From Candidatus Latescibacterota bacterium (lineage in GTDB: Bacteria; Latescibacterota; UBA2968; UBA8231), in the NCBI GenBank assembly GCA_022826515.1, contig JAJDUT010000060.1, forward strand, positions 80,260 through 144,259: a stretch of DNA of 64,000 bases. Direction: 5' to 3'. A program made the translations under genes and the position numbers. Positions within the stretch are counted from its first letter, which is position 1, and every line of letters begins with the position of its first letter. Shown piece by piece: positions 34,130-43,447 of this stretch. The notes beneath the pieces were generated by a model. The model saw only the letters and a program-made list of their open reading frames with translations. It did no database searches and had not been told where the DNA came from.

Positions 34130-36886
34130 ATGCGAGACCTACGGTGGATACTCGCCGCCTTGCTCGTCGCGGCGCTAAGTGCCCACGCCCAAGGCCGGCG
34201 CTGGGGCGCGGACATCACCTATGAGCCTCGGGGGCCGGGCGTGCTCTTCGACGCCTTGGATCCAACGATCAAGCGCTGGTACGTGCCGCAAGAGCTGTTT
34301 GCCGACTACGGTTGGCAGCAGTGGCAGTACACCAACTACGCGCGCGACGCGTACGAGCGCTACGTCAGCACCACGATTGAAGGCTCTCCGTTTTACGACC
34401 TGTACGGCAACTACTTGACGCGCGGCTGGCTCATCTACGACTGGACCCAGAACCAGCCCGTGCAATTTGGTTCGTCCATCTTCAAGGATCCGCGCTTTAA
34501 CAACTGGTTCAACGCGGTCACCATTAGCTCGGACTCGCAGGGGCAGTTCTACTATGCAATCACGGTGGGCGATCGAATCCGCACGACCCTGACCCCGCTC
34601 ACCTTCTCCAAGCCGACCTTCAGCGGCGTGCAGATGGACTTTGCCGCGGACAAGTACGAGGGCACCCTGCTCTTTTCGCGGGTGAGCCGTCCGGTCATCG
34701 GCAGCACGCCCACCGCCCCCACTGGCATCACCAATGCCACCAACCTGATGGCGGGCCGCGCCGTGGTGCAGATCGGCGATTTCGTGGCCGTGGGAGCTAA
34801 CTTAGTCAATGCGCGCAACTCCACCACGGTGGCCGATGCGTTTGAGCGCAATCCCTTCGTCGGCACCCTCGCGGCCAATCAGGGCAGCCTGCCGGTCTCG
34901 GGCCTTGCTCTGGTCCTCAGCGACGACTCGCCCGAGGACGGTCAGGGCGGGGCGACCCTGTTTTCGCACGACATTCTCTTGACGAGCGAGGATCCAGAGA
35001 CGGGGGAGCGCGAACAATTTAGGCTCCGCGACGTGGTCTCTGATCCGGCGCGGTGGCCCGTGGTCTCGGGCGGGGCACCCAAGGAAGGGGCCTTAGCGGC
35101 CGACGGCGACGAGAAGATCGTCATCAACTACGACTTCACGGATATCGCCTATACTGGCCCGCGCCCCTCGGAGCTCGTCGCCGTGCAGTTCGACTTAGTC
35201 TTGGCCAATGACTACAAGGTGCAGGTTTGGTCCGACCGGCAAACGGGTAGCCGCGCGCTGCCAGTCTTGCCGCTGACGGGTCAAGACATTGAAGATCAGT
35301 CCCCAGCGCTGTTCGACATCCTCAGCGCCGAGGGCAATGTGCAGGACAATTCCAACCAGCAGCGAGTCGTCTTCGACTATGGATTGCCGTCGTCCCGCTT
35401 GATCTACGGCTTCACTGTGGAAGCCACGGATATCAAGGGCGTGGACCTATACGCGGAATTCGACGTCAGCCGCGCGTACAGCCAGTACCCCAACCCAGCG
35501 CGCCAAGCGGCCGACCGCTCGCTGGCCACGCACGCCCGCGACGCCGAGGCTTGGATGGTCAATGCCTCAAAGGTGGCCGCGCCGTTTTACTTTTTCGGCG
35601 AGGCGTACAGCATGGACCCAGATTACTCGACGAGTTCGTTTATCGTCGATGACGGCGGGGACATCACCTACGACAATCCGCGCACGTCTCTGTACGAGTT
35701 GGTTGACGACAACGACGACCAAGACCGCTCGGCCGATTGGTTCCGTTTTTCGCAGGGCGGCGGCGATGTGGCCGTCTTTCCAGGGTGGGACGAGAACAAC
35801 GATTTCGTCTCCGACTTCAACCAAAACGACAATCGCATTCTCAACAACCGCATCCCGGATTACGAAGAACCCTTTTTCCGCTATGCGGCCGATCGCCCGG
35901 AGTTTTTGTTCGGCATTGACCTGAACAACAATGGTTGGATCGACCGCTTTGAAAACGACGACTTGCCCGACTACCCCTACAAGGTCGATCGCCGGGGCTA
36001 CAACCTATACGGCGGCATTTTCCTCGACCCGCACACGCGGCTGACGTTGGGCAGGCTGAGCGAAGAGAGTATGGCTTCCGACGGACGCAACCGCGCCGCG
36101 TATGGCCTGCTGACGTACGACCGCGACTTCACTTGGGGCCGGTTGCGGGCCTTTGAGATGCTGCGGCGCGTAGAAGACGATATCGCCGACGACCGGCGCG
36201 AAATGACGCCGCACCTCGAAGTCAACTCGCTCGCGCTGGTGCGCGACATTCTGCCGACGCGGGATACGTGGATCAACACGACCTATTTGCAGCTCGATTA
36301 CCAGCCGCTCGACAACCTAAACGCGATCAACAAGTTCAAGTACGAGCGCTTTTGGCAGCAGGGCAGCGCGTTCAAAAGTCGCGTCAAAGGCCCGGCGCTC
36401 AACCAAGGCAGCCACTTGATTGGGTTGATCAACAAAGCGGATTACACCTTTGGCTTGGCTGGCTTCAAGTTGCAGCCCAAGGTCAAGAGCGAGTACCTCA
36501 ACCAGACTGCATTTGAAGCGCGCGCTGAGGACCGCGAGGAATGGGTCGGCACGGGCATCGTGCTGCTGAGCCATCCGCTGTTGAGCCAGTCACTGGTAGA
36601 AACGGGAGTAGAGTTTTCCCTGTTCCGGGACTTGATCCTAGACGAGGACGAGCAACTCGCCAACGGCCCGACCGGGCCGACGGGAGACTTTCGCAACTTG
36701 GTGTTGGCTCTGCAATGGTCCAGCGCCGGTTCCTACTTGGGCTACCGGCTGACGACGCAGTTTGGCTTTAGCTATACGCGCCTGTGGGAGGAGCGGGTGA
36801 TTATCGGCAGCGAAGACTTGGAGCGGACCAATGAAGTCAGCGCCTTTAGCACCAGCTTCATAACCGTGTACGCGGGGCTGGAGTAG
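34130..36886 (+). CDS. Tandem paralogue B1: large probable outer-membrane barrel protein with Asp/Asn-rich loop
   Basis: 918 residues with a signal peptide (MRDLRWILAALLVAALSAHA). I recognise no named family. The N-terminal part holds KRWYVPQELFADY...YTNYARDAYERY and FYDLYGNYLTRGWLIYDW. A central hydrophilic loop holds two Ca-type Asp/Asn clusters (DENNDFVSDFNQND from residue 554 and DLNNNGWIDRFENDD from residue 597). The C-terminal third alternates short aromatic beta strands (LIGLINKADYTFGLAGFKLQ, YLGYRLTTQFGFSYTRLW, SFITVYAGLE) like a membrane barrel. It is paralogous to the next gene. The gene begins 14 bases after A3. Confidence 0.7.
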   Translation: MRDLRWILAALLVAALSAHAQGRRWGADITYEPRGPGVLFDALDPTIKRWYVPQELFADYGWQQWQYTNYARDAYERYVSTTIEGSPFYDLYGNYLTRGWLIYDWTQNQPVQFGSSIFKDPRFNNWFNAVTISSDSQGQFYYAITVGDRIRTTLTPLTFSKPTFSGVQMDFAADKYEGTLLFSRVSRPVIGSTPTAPTGITNATNLMAGRAVVQIGDFVAVGANLVNARNSTTVADAFERNPFVGTLAANQGSLPVSGLALVLSDDSPEDGQGGATLFSHDILLTSEDPETGEREQFRLRDVVSDPARWPVVSGGAPKEGALAADGDEKIVINYDFTDIAYTGPRPSELVAVQFDLVLANDYKVQVWSDRQTGSRALPVLPLTGQDIEDQSPALFDILSAEGNVQDNSNQQRVVFDYGLPSSRLIYGFTVEATDIKGVDLYAEFDVSRAYSQYPNPARQAADRSLATHARDAEAWMVNASKVAAPFYFFGEAYSMDPDYSTSSFIVDDGGDITYDNPRTSLYELVDDNDDQDRSADWFRFSQGGGDVAVFPGWDENNDFVSDFNQNDNRILNNRIPDYEEPFFRYAADRPEFLFGIDLNNNGWIDRFENDDLPDYPYKVDRRGYNLYGGIFLDPHTRLTLGRLSEESMASDGRNRAAYGLLTYDRDFTWGRLRAFEMLRRVEDDIADDRREMTPHLEVNSLALVRDILPTRDTWINTTYLQLDYQPLDNLNAINKFKYERFWQQGSAFKSRVKGPALNQGSHLIGLINKADYTFGLAGFKLQPKVKSEYLNQTAFEARAEDREEWVGTGIVLLSHPLLSQSLVETGVEFSLFRDLILDEDEQLANGPTGPTGDFRNLVLALQWSSAGSYLGYRLTTQFGFSYTRLWEERVIIGSEDLERTNEVSAFSTSFITVYAGLE

Positions 36887-36890
36887 CGGC

Positions 36891-39749
36891 ATGAACGCCA
36901 GTTTGCGCCGCGTCGGCGCTCTCTGCTGGGTCGCGCTGCTCGGGGCTGCGCCGCTCAACGCCCAGCGCGAGGATTACGGCAGCCGTTTGGGCCGCATCGA
37001 AACGGGCCAGCCGATCTACTACTCGGCCGGCACCGGACTGCGCATGGAGGCCGTCTATCCCTCGTTGCAGAAGTGGTATCTGCCGCAGGAAATCGCCGGT
37101 GAGTACCGCCGGCAGTGGGCCTACACCAACTACGCGCGAGACCCATACCGGCGCTACCTCGATCCGGGATTGGAGGGCGGGCACTTCTACGACCTTTACG
37201 GGCGCTTCTTGAACAAGGGCTGGTTGATCTACGACTGGCGTCAGGTGCAGCCGACCGGCTCGGGTGGCTCGGGCATTTTGCAGGCCGGCCAATACGGCTC
37301 GTGGTTCCGCAACTTGGTCATTGCCGGCGACACCAAGGGTCAGCACTACTTCTCAGTGCTCATCGGCGACGAAATCTTCGCCATGCTGACGCCCATGACT
37401 TTTCGCAAGACCGCGTACAACGGGGTTATGTTCAACTACGCAGCCGACCGCCTGACGGCCACCGTGCTCATGTCGCGGATCAACCTGCCGCTGTTCCGCA
37501 CGGACCCCTTTCCCGTGACAGAGGACAATTTCACCAACCTCATCGGCGGGCGCGTGGTCTTGGACTTGGGCGCTACGACGCGGATCGGCGGCACCTTTCT
37601 CAACGCGCACAACGGCCGGACGGCCTCCGACCGCTTTGAGGGCCACCCGCTCAAGGGCAAGCTGACGAGCGGCCAGCTAGACAGCCGCATCGACCGCATC
37701 GTGGTGCGGCTGACCGACGATTCGCCCGAAGACGAGGGCGGCGGAGCCGTGCTCTTTGGCAGCGACATTGAGATTGAGACGCGGATCGGCGACCGCGACA
37801 CCCTGCTCTTTGGCAGCGAGATTGGTTTTGCGCCGCGCATCGTCGGTGGAATCGAGCGGGGAGGTTTTTTGACGGCTGAGGGCCGGGGCGAGGCGAGCCA
37901 GATCTTGCTCGAATACGTGTTCTCAGACGATGATCCGGCGGTCGTGGACCTAGAGGCCGTAGTGCCGAGCGCGGACTTGGTCAACCAAATCAGCCGGGTG
38001 CGCTTTCGCTTGGTGTTGGGCAACGACTACAAGGTAGAGGTCACCTCCAACCGCCAGACCGACAACAGTCCCAGCGGCGAGCAGCCGCAGTTTCGCACGG
38101 TCGCCCGGGCCGATGGCAACGTCTGGGACAACTCCAACCAGCGGACGGTGGTTTTTGACTACGGGCTGCCGACAGCGACGCAGGTGGCCGGGCTGACGCT
38201 CCAGGCCGACGATTGGGCTGGCTTCCGTGTGTACGGCGAATTCAACGTCAACCACCAGTTCACCCAGTACCCGACGCGGACGCGGGATACGCACAAGGCA
38301 TCCTCGGGCATTGCTGGGGATCGCGCGGCCCTCGGCTGGATGGTCAATGTCTCGCGCCGCTTTGCGCCGTTTTACTTTTTTGGCGAGGCATTCGGCCTAG
38401 ACGCCGAGTACGACACAAGCCCGCGCTTTGTCGATAGTAGCGGTCGAGTGGATTGGTCCAACGACGACGAAGCGCGGGCGCGGCACGTGTACGACTTTGT
38501 CGATGACAACGACGACAACGACCGCATCAACGACCAAAAGCGCCGCTTTGACGATGGCCGCACTGGTGAACAGCGCCGGGGCCTCGCGCGCACCTTTGAG
38601 GGCTTTGCCGACGACGCAGTCTTTCCCGGCCTCGACGAGAACAACGACTTCATTTCCGACTTCAATCAAAACGATCTGCGCGAGCGTCCCAATTTCTTAC
38701 CCGACTACGAAGAGCCTTTTCTCCGCTACAATGTCGATCGGCCCGAGTATCTCTTTGCCCTCGACCTGAACAACAATGGTTGGGGCGACCGCTTTGAAAA
38801 CGACGAAGAGCCCGACTACCCCTACAAGCGCGACCGGCGTGGGTACAACGCCTATCTAAGCGCCGAGCTCCGGCCCGAACTCAAGCTGACGACCGGGCAG
38901 GTGTGGGAGCGCAAGCCGACGACGGGTGCACGTAACCGCACGTACTATGCCCTGCTGGCGTACGAACAGAGCTTTGCCGGATTGGGCACGCTGACGGCGT
39001 ATAATTCGCTCAAGTGGGCCGCCGACGAGATCGCCGAAGACTTGGTGCAGTGGATTCAACTGCGCCCCGTGCTCGGTCGCCCGAGCAATTCCCCCGGCGG
39101 CATGACCGCGATCCGCGACCCGCTGGGCATGGGCGACGCCTTGGTCAACAAGCTGTGGATAGGCGCTGAACGCCGCGGCCGCACTGGCCTCCAGAGCGAG
39201 AGCAAGCTGCTGTATGAATTAATACGGCAACGGCGCGAGGATGCCGTTGACCGCGAGGGTCGCCCCTTGCAACGCAATGCGCGGCGCTTGGGGCTGATCA
39301 ACAAGGCCGAGTACCCGGTGCATCTGGGCCGCATAACCGCGCTGCCGCGCCTCAAGCACGAGTTGTTCATGGACGATACCCCGTTCAATATCGAGCGTCA
39401 GCTAGGCACCCCCATGGCCGAGCGGCGCGACTGGAGTGCGCTGGCCTCAATATTGGTAAAGGTGCCCTTTATGAAACGCTCGGTCGTACAGTTCGGCACG
39501 GAGTACCTGCACTTCCGCGACATGGTCGTGGACGAGGCCACCGTCAACGCAGGTGATCCCACCGGGGACTACAACGAGACGTCCTTTGCCGTGCAATTGT
39601 CCAATACGACATCGTACTTGGGCTATAAGCTCATGTCCCAAGTGGGGCTGCGCATCGACAAGCGGCGGATAGAACTCGCGGAGGAGAAGGCCCGTACCGA
39701 AACCAGTGGATTGACTTTTGTCACAGTACAAGCAGGACTTAGTGAGTAG
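36891..39749 (+). CDS. Tandem paralogue B2: large probable outer-membrane barrel protein with Asp/Asn-rich loop
   Basis: 952 residues with a signal sequence (VGALCWVALLGAAPLNAQ), starting 4 bases after B1. It matches B1 along its whole length: QKWYLPQEIAGEYRRQWAYT, FYDLYGRFLNKGWLIYDW, DNSNQRTVVFDYGLP, DENNDFISDFNQND (from residue 582), PDYEEPFLRYNVDRPEYLFA and DLNNNGWGDRFENDEEPDYP (from 625), then a C-terminal run of barrel-like strands ending FVTVQAGLSE. Conservation is highest in the Asp/Asn loop and the N-terminal WY-P-QE block, pointing to function there. The role is unknown. The 3' end overlaps the next gene by 8 bases. Confidence 0.7.
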   Translation: MNASLRRVGALCWVALLGAAPLNAQREDYGSRLGRIETGQPIYYSAGTGLRMEAVYPSLQKWYLPQEIAGEYRRQWAYTNYARDPYRRYLDPGLEGGHFYDLYGRFLNKGWLIYDWRQVQPTGSGGSGILQAGQYGSWFRNLVIAGDTKGQHYFSVLIGDEIFAMLTPMTFRKTAYNGVMFNYAADRLTATVLMSRINLPLFRTDPFPVTEDNFTNLIGGRVVLDLGATTRIGGTFLNAHNGRTASDRFEGHPLKGKLTSGQLDSRIDRIVVRLTDDSPEDEGGGAVLFGSDIEIETRIGDRDTLLFGSEIGFAPRIVGGIERGGFLTAEGRGEASQILLEYVFSDDDPAVVDLEAVVPSADLVNQISRVRFRLVLGNDYKVEVTSNRQTDNSPSGEQPQFRTVARADGNVWDNSNQRTVVFDYGLPTATQVAGLTLQADDWAGFRVYGEFNVNHQFTQYPTRTRDTHKASSGIAGDRAALGWMVNVSRRFAPFYFFGEAFGLDAEYDTSPRFVDSSGRVDWSNDDEARARHVYDFVDDNDDNDRINDQKRRFDDGRTGEQRRGLARTFEGFADDAVFPGLDENNDFISDFNQNDLRERPNFLPDYEEPFLRYNVDRPEYLFALDLNNNGWGDRFENDEEPDYPYKRDRRGYNAYLSAELRPELKLTTGQVWERKPTTGARNRTYYALLAYEQSFAGLGTLTAYNSLKWAADEIAEDLVQWIQLRPVLGRPSNSPGGMTAIRDPLGMGDALVNKLWIGAERRGRTGLQSESKLLYELIRQRREDAVDREGRPLQRNARRLGLINKAEYPVHLGRITALPRLKHELFMDDTPFNIERQLGTPMAERRDWSALASILVKVPFMKRSVVQFGTEYLHFRDMVVDEATVNAGDPTGDYNETSFAVQLSNTTSYLGYKLMSQVGLRIDKRRIELAEEKARTETSGLTFVTVQAGLSE

Positions 39750-41421
39750 AGCGAAGCACGCGGTATATTGGCTGTGGCTCCTCGTTTGCTGGAGCTGCGG
39801 CACCCCCACCGAGGACTTGGTGGTGGCCCGAGTCGGCGAGGTGGAAATCGACGCCCCCCAATTGCTGGAATTTGAAGAAAGGCTGCACCCCGATCTGCGG
39901 AGCAAGAAGACGGGTGCGGACGCCTATTTCGATTACTTGCAGACCATAATTGACAAGGAGCTCATGGTCCTAGAGGCCAAAAAGCGGGGCCTTGACCAGC
40001 GCGCCGACTTCCGCCGCAAGATGGACAAATTGCGTAGTGACCGAGTCTTGCGGCGCTTTTTGCAGCTAGAGGTGCATGACAAGATCGTCCACACGCAAGA
40101 GGAGATGCTGGCCCACCAGCGAGAGACGGGCCGCGACCGCGCCGTGCAGGTGCGGCGCATCGTAGTCGCCACAATAGAAGAGGCGCGAGCGATCAAGGCG
40201 GCCTTGGAGGGCGGCGACGACTTTGACGCATGGGCTAGCCGCAACTTGCTCGATGAGACCCAGCTAGAGGGGGGTCGCTACCTGATCAAGGACGAGCTGT
40301 ACCCACGCATCTTGCAGGAGAAGGTTTTTCCTTTGGCACCGGGCCAGTTCTCGGAGCCAGTGCTCTTCAACGACCAGTTCGGCGTGTACGAGATAACAGC
40401 CGAAGTGCCGGTCAAGCTCTCGGTCGTGCAGTCGGTCATTGAGGCCGAGCTGCTCAAGGAGAAGCTGCCGCCGGCCGTGCAGGCGCTGTCGGCTCGCTTG
40501 CGGCAGGAACTCGACTTTGTGGTTCACGACCAAGCCTTGGAGCGCGTGCGCGGCCGCATCGGGCAGGGTGCTAAGGCGTTTTCTGCAGAGGAGCGCGAGC
40601 AGCCGATCTACGAGCACGAGAGCGGCACATTTACCATCGGCGATCTGCTCGATTTTGCCCGCGAGCTAGGCGTTGGCTTTCCAGAGGACGCGCCCGAGCA
40701 GTTCGACTGGTTCGTCCGAGACATCGTCGAGCCGCGTGCGCTGCTCTTGGCCGGCGCGTATACGGCGGGCGTTGCCCGCGAAGAAACAGTGGTCGCTTGG
40801 TTCCAAAAGCGACAGTTGTCAAACTTGCTGGTGGCCATGCGCCGGGACGTGGTCGATGGCGTCTTCGCCAGCCGCGAAGAAGCCCGAGAGTTGTACGACC
40901 GTCACCCCAACCTTTTCCGCCCCCTCGAATCCATTGGCGTACAGGAAATTTTAGTTCGCACCGAGGAGGAGGCACTGGCGCTGCGCGAGGAAGTAGAGCG
41001 CGGCGGCGACTTGGGCGCGCTGGCCGCCGAGCACACCCTGCGCCGGCGCGGCAAAGCCAACGAGGGCGAGTTCCACCTGCATCCTTGGGAGAAGCAACAG
41101 TTCATCCCACTCTTTGAGGCGGCACAAGGGCAAAGAATCGGCGCACTCATCGGTCCGATCGCCTTGGAGGTCGCGGCCGCTGAGGTGCTAAGCTCCGAAC
41201 CGATCAGCGGCCCGTACTACGCGATTTTCCGCTTGCTCGATTCGACGATCAACGCCGCACCGAGGCCATTCGCGCAGGCCGAGCGCCGCGCTCGGGCGCT
41301 AGTGCGCCGCCAAAAGCAGGAGCGGCTCTTCGGGCAATTCATCATCCAATTGCGCCACGAATACGCGGCGCAAATCGAGGTCTTCCGCGCGCAGGTAGAG
41401 GCCCTCGTCCGCAACACATGA
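39742..41421 (+). CDS. Parvulin-type (PpiC/SurA-like) peptidyl-prolyl isomerase lipoprotein
   Basis: The GTG at 39742 overlapping the B2 stop is preferred (AGGA 5 bases upstream, 559 residues); a TTG 24 bases earlier is open too. A hydrophobic leader ends in a lipobox-like VCWSC. Residues 25-130 are the SurA-type helical N-domain (YFDYLQTIIDKELMVLEAKKRG). Two parvulin-like domains follow (VQVRRIVVATIEEARAIKAAL...FDAWASRN; and later IGVQEILVRTEEEALALREEV...LGALAAEHT). Such proteins help fold or hand over outer-membrane barrels. Its position right after the two barrel-like genes suggests a dedicated chaperone. Confidence 0.82.
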   Translation: MSRAKHAVYWLWLLVCWSCGTPTEDLVVARVGEVEIDAPQLLEFEERLHPDLRSKKTGADAYFDYLQTIIDKELMVLEAKKRGLDQRADFRRKMDKLRSDRVLRRFLQLEVHDKIVHTQEEMLAHQRETGRDRAVQVRRIVVATIEEARAIKAALEGGDDFDAWASRNLLDETQLEGGRYLIKDELYPRILQEKVFPLAPGQFSEPVLFNDQFGVYEITAEVPVKLSVVQSVIEAELLKEKLPPAVQALSARLRQELDFVVHDQALERVRGRIGQGAKAFSAEEREQPIYEHESGTFTIGDLLDFARELGVGFPEDAPEQFDWFVRDIVEPRALLLAGAYTAGVAREETVVAWFQKRQLSNLLVAMRRDVVDGVFASREEARELYDRHPNLFRPLESIGVQEILVRTEEEALALREEVERGGDLGALAAEHTLRRRGKANEGEFHLHPWEKQQFIPLFEAAQGQRIGALIGPIALEVAAAEVLSSEPISGPYYAIFRLLDSTINAAPRPFAQAERRARALVRRQKQERLFGQFIIQLRHEYAAQIEVFRAQVEALVRNT

Positions 41422-41431
41422 GGAGGCTGAA

Positions 41432-43327
41432 GTGGTAAGAGTTGAAGCGAACATACCGTTTGTCGAGCCGCCCCAATGGGCCGTTCTCGAGCGCAGCCTA
41501 ATCGACCTGATGGACGCCTCCGTCCATCCGCTCATGGAGCGCTACGTGCGCCCGGACGGCTCGGTGCTGTGGCCGCCCACAGAGGACTTCAGCAGCATCG
41601 ACGGTTTGGACGACGCGTATGAGAGCTTTCACAACTGGCCGCTCTTTTACTTGATGGGCGGCGGCGAGCACGTGCTCGAATATTCCCACCGCACTTGGGA
41701 AGGCATCACCCGACAGTTCACTCGCTACGACACCGGCCACGGCCATCCCATGGTTGTCAAAGAATACGAGCAAGGGTACGACTGGATGCACCAAGGCGAG
41801 GGGTACTTGTTTTTCTATTTGCTGTGCCTCGCCGATCCAACCGAAAAGAACGTCGAGCGCGCCAAACGCTATGCGGGGTTCTATCTCAACGAAGACCCCG
41901 AGGCTCCCAATTACGACGCGGAGCAAAAGCTCATCCGCTGCGCCCATAACGGCAGCATGGGACCAGCGCACCGCAATTTTGAAAAGCACTACATGGTCTA
42001 TCGCTACGCCCAGTGGAAACCTTGGCCTTTGCCCTTCCACGACATTCCCGGCATTGAGACGGTCGAGGATTTGCAAAAGCCGGGCATGGAAGAGAAGATG
42101 GGCCAAACCCTCGTCGAGCGCATGAGCCGCGGCGACGTGGCCTGCAACCTCGCCGCCACCAGCATGGTGACCAACGCCTATCTGTGCAGTGGCGACGACA
42201 AGTACCGAGCTTGGGTCGAGGAATACACCAACGCTTGGATCGAGCGCACCCGGCAAAACAACGGCATCCTGCCCGACAACGTCGGCCTGTCGGGACAGAT
42301 CGGCGAATACATCGACGGCAAGTGGTATGGCGGGTACTACGGCTGGACGTGGCCGCACGGTTGGCACCACCTGAGCGACGCCTGCATTGCGGCCGCGGAA
42401 AACGCGGCCTTGCTCTCCGGCGACTTGCGCTACATGGACTTCCCGCGCTCGCAAATCGACGTGCTGATGCAGCAGGGGGAAATGCGGGGACAAACGCTGT
42501 ACGCGCCGCACTTCTACCACGACAAAGGCTGGGACGGGTACAGTCCCATGCAGGCCCATCCCACGACCCACCTCTGGTGTATGAGCATGCAGCAAGAGGA
42601 CATGGCGCGGCTCCAACAGCAGCGCAACCACGACAGCGACAACTGGCGGCAGGTAAGCTCGCACTCTTCCAAGCACGGCGGCGGCCACGAAGCGGCTTGG
42701 ACCGCGTATCTCGGAGGCGAATACCCTGAGTACCCGGTGGACATTTTGCGGCACAACCACGCGCAAGTATATCAGCGCTTGGCCTTCATGCGCGACGACC
42801 AGCAAGATCCTTCTACGTACAGCGACGCGTACCTGCAGGTGCGCAATCCCATCACGGTCGAGGGCTTGGTGCAACTGACGATGGGTGCCCCGCTCTTCAT
42901 GTACAACGGCGGCCTGCTCATGGCCCGCCTGCGCTACTTCGACCCGCAACGCCGCCGCCCGGGCTTGCCGCTAGACGTGGCCGCCTTGGTGGAATCGCTG
43001 GCAGACGAGCGGGCCGTCCTGCACTTGGTCAACCTGCACCCGACAGAAGAGCGCGAGGTCTTGCTCCAAGCCGGCGCTTTTGGCGAGCACAGTTTCACCT
43101 GTGTTGCCTATCAGCAGCGCCGGTCCATCTCGGCTGAAGAAGCTAGCGCTGGACACTCGCATGCCACCCAATATCAGCAGACCGTGCAGGGGCAGCTAGA
43201 GGACCATGCGGTAGAAGTGGAAGGCCGACACTTTACCGTATGTCTTCAGCCTGGATCGGCGATTCAGCTTGACTTGGGGATGGAGCGCTTCGTCAATAAG
43301 CCCTCGTACGCTTTGCCGTGGAATTAG
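41432..43327 (+). CDS. Unknown 631-residue protein, probable alpha/alpha-barrel enzyme
   Basis: It starts at GTG, 10 bases after the isomerase gene, with GGAGG upstream. It has no signal peptide, so it is likely cytosolic. The sequence is rich in Trp, His and Tyr with helix-pair spacing, for example AYESFHNWPLFYLMGGGEHV, YDWMHQGEGYLFFYLLCLAD, GGYYGWTWPHGWHHLSDACI and ENAALLSGDLRYMDFPRSQI. This resembles (alpha/alpha)6 toroids of glycosidases, lyases and epimerases. The last 120 residues look like a beta-sandwich (AVLHLVNLHPTEEREVLLQA). No family-specific catalytic motif is recognised. Confidence 0.65.
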   Translation: MVRVEANIPFVEPPQWAVLERSLIDLMDASVHPLMERYVRPDGSVLWPPTEDFSSIDGLDDAYESFHNWPLFYLMGGGEHVLEYSHRTWEGITRQFTRYDTGHGHPMVVKEYEQGYDWMHQGEGYLFFYLLCLADPTEKNVERAKRYAGFYLNEDPEAPNYDAEQKLIRCAHNGSMGPAHRNFEKHYMVYRYAQWKPWPLPFHDIPGIETVEDLQKPGMEEKMGQTLVERMSRGDVACNLAATSMVTNAYLCSGDDKYRAWVEEYTNAWIERTRQNNGILPDNVGLSGQIGEYIDGKWYGGYYGWTWPHGWHHLSDACIAAAENAALLSGDLRYMDFPRSQIDVLMQQGEMRGQTLYAPHFYHDKGWDGYSPMQAHPTTHLWCMSMQQEDMARLQQQRNHDSDNWRQVSSHSSKHGGGHEAAWTAYLGGEYPEYPVDILRHNHAQVYQRLAFMRDDQQDPSTYSDAYLQVRNPITVEGLVQLTMGAPLFMYNGGLLMARLRYFDPQRRRPGLPLDVAALVESLADERAVLHLVNLHPTEEREVLLQAGAFGEHSFTCVAYQQRRSISAEEASAGHSHATQYQQTVQGQLEDHAVEVEGRHFTVCLQPGSAIQLDLGMERFVNKPSYALPWN

Positions 43328-43331
43328 GTAG

Positions 43332-43351
43332 GGGCGACCGGCCGGTCGCCC
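43332..43351. repeat. Perfect 20-base palindrome, REP-like intergenic repeat
   Basis: A perfect GC-rich palindrome (half site GGGCGACCGG) preceded by TAG and followed by a TTCGCT/GCTTCGCTCAGCACGACA tract. It lies 4 bases after the stop of the 631-residue protein gene and could form a terminator-like hairpin. The flanks resemble dispersed intergenic repeats seen in many GC-rich environmental genomes. A related palindrome is at 49461. Confidence 0.65.
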
Positions 43352-43447
43352 TGCGCATTTCGCTGCGCTTCGCTCAGCACGACAGGTAAGGACAGTGCTC
43401 ATTTATCACACGGGCAGAACGGTGCGTAACGTCTGTTAGGAGGTTAC

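Noticed and set aside
41498..42949. A 483-codon open frame on the minus strand inside the 631-residue protein gene
   Set aside because: Its product is rich in Val, Ala, His and Arg in the way expected from the complement of a GC-rich gene, has no domain, and the plus-strand gene has a ribosome site and operon context.
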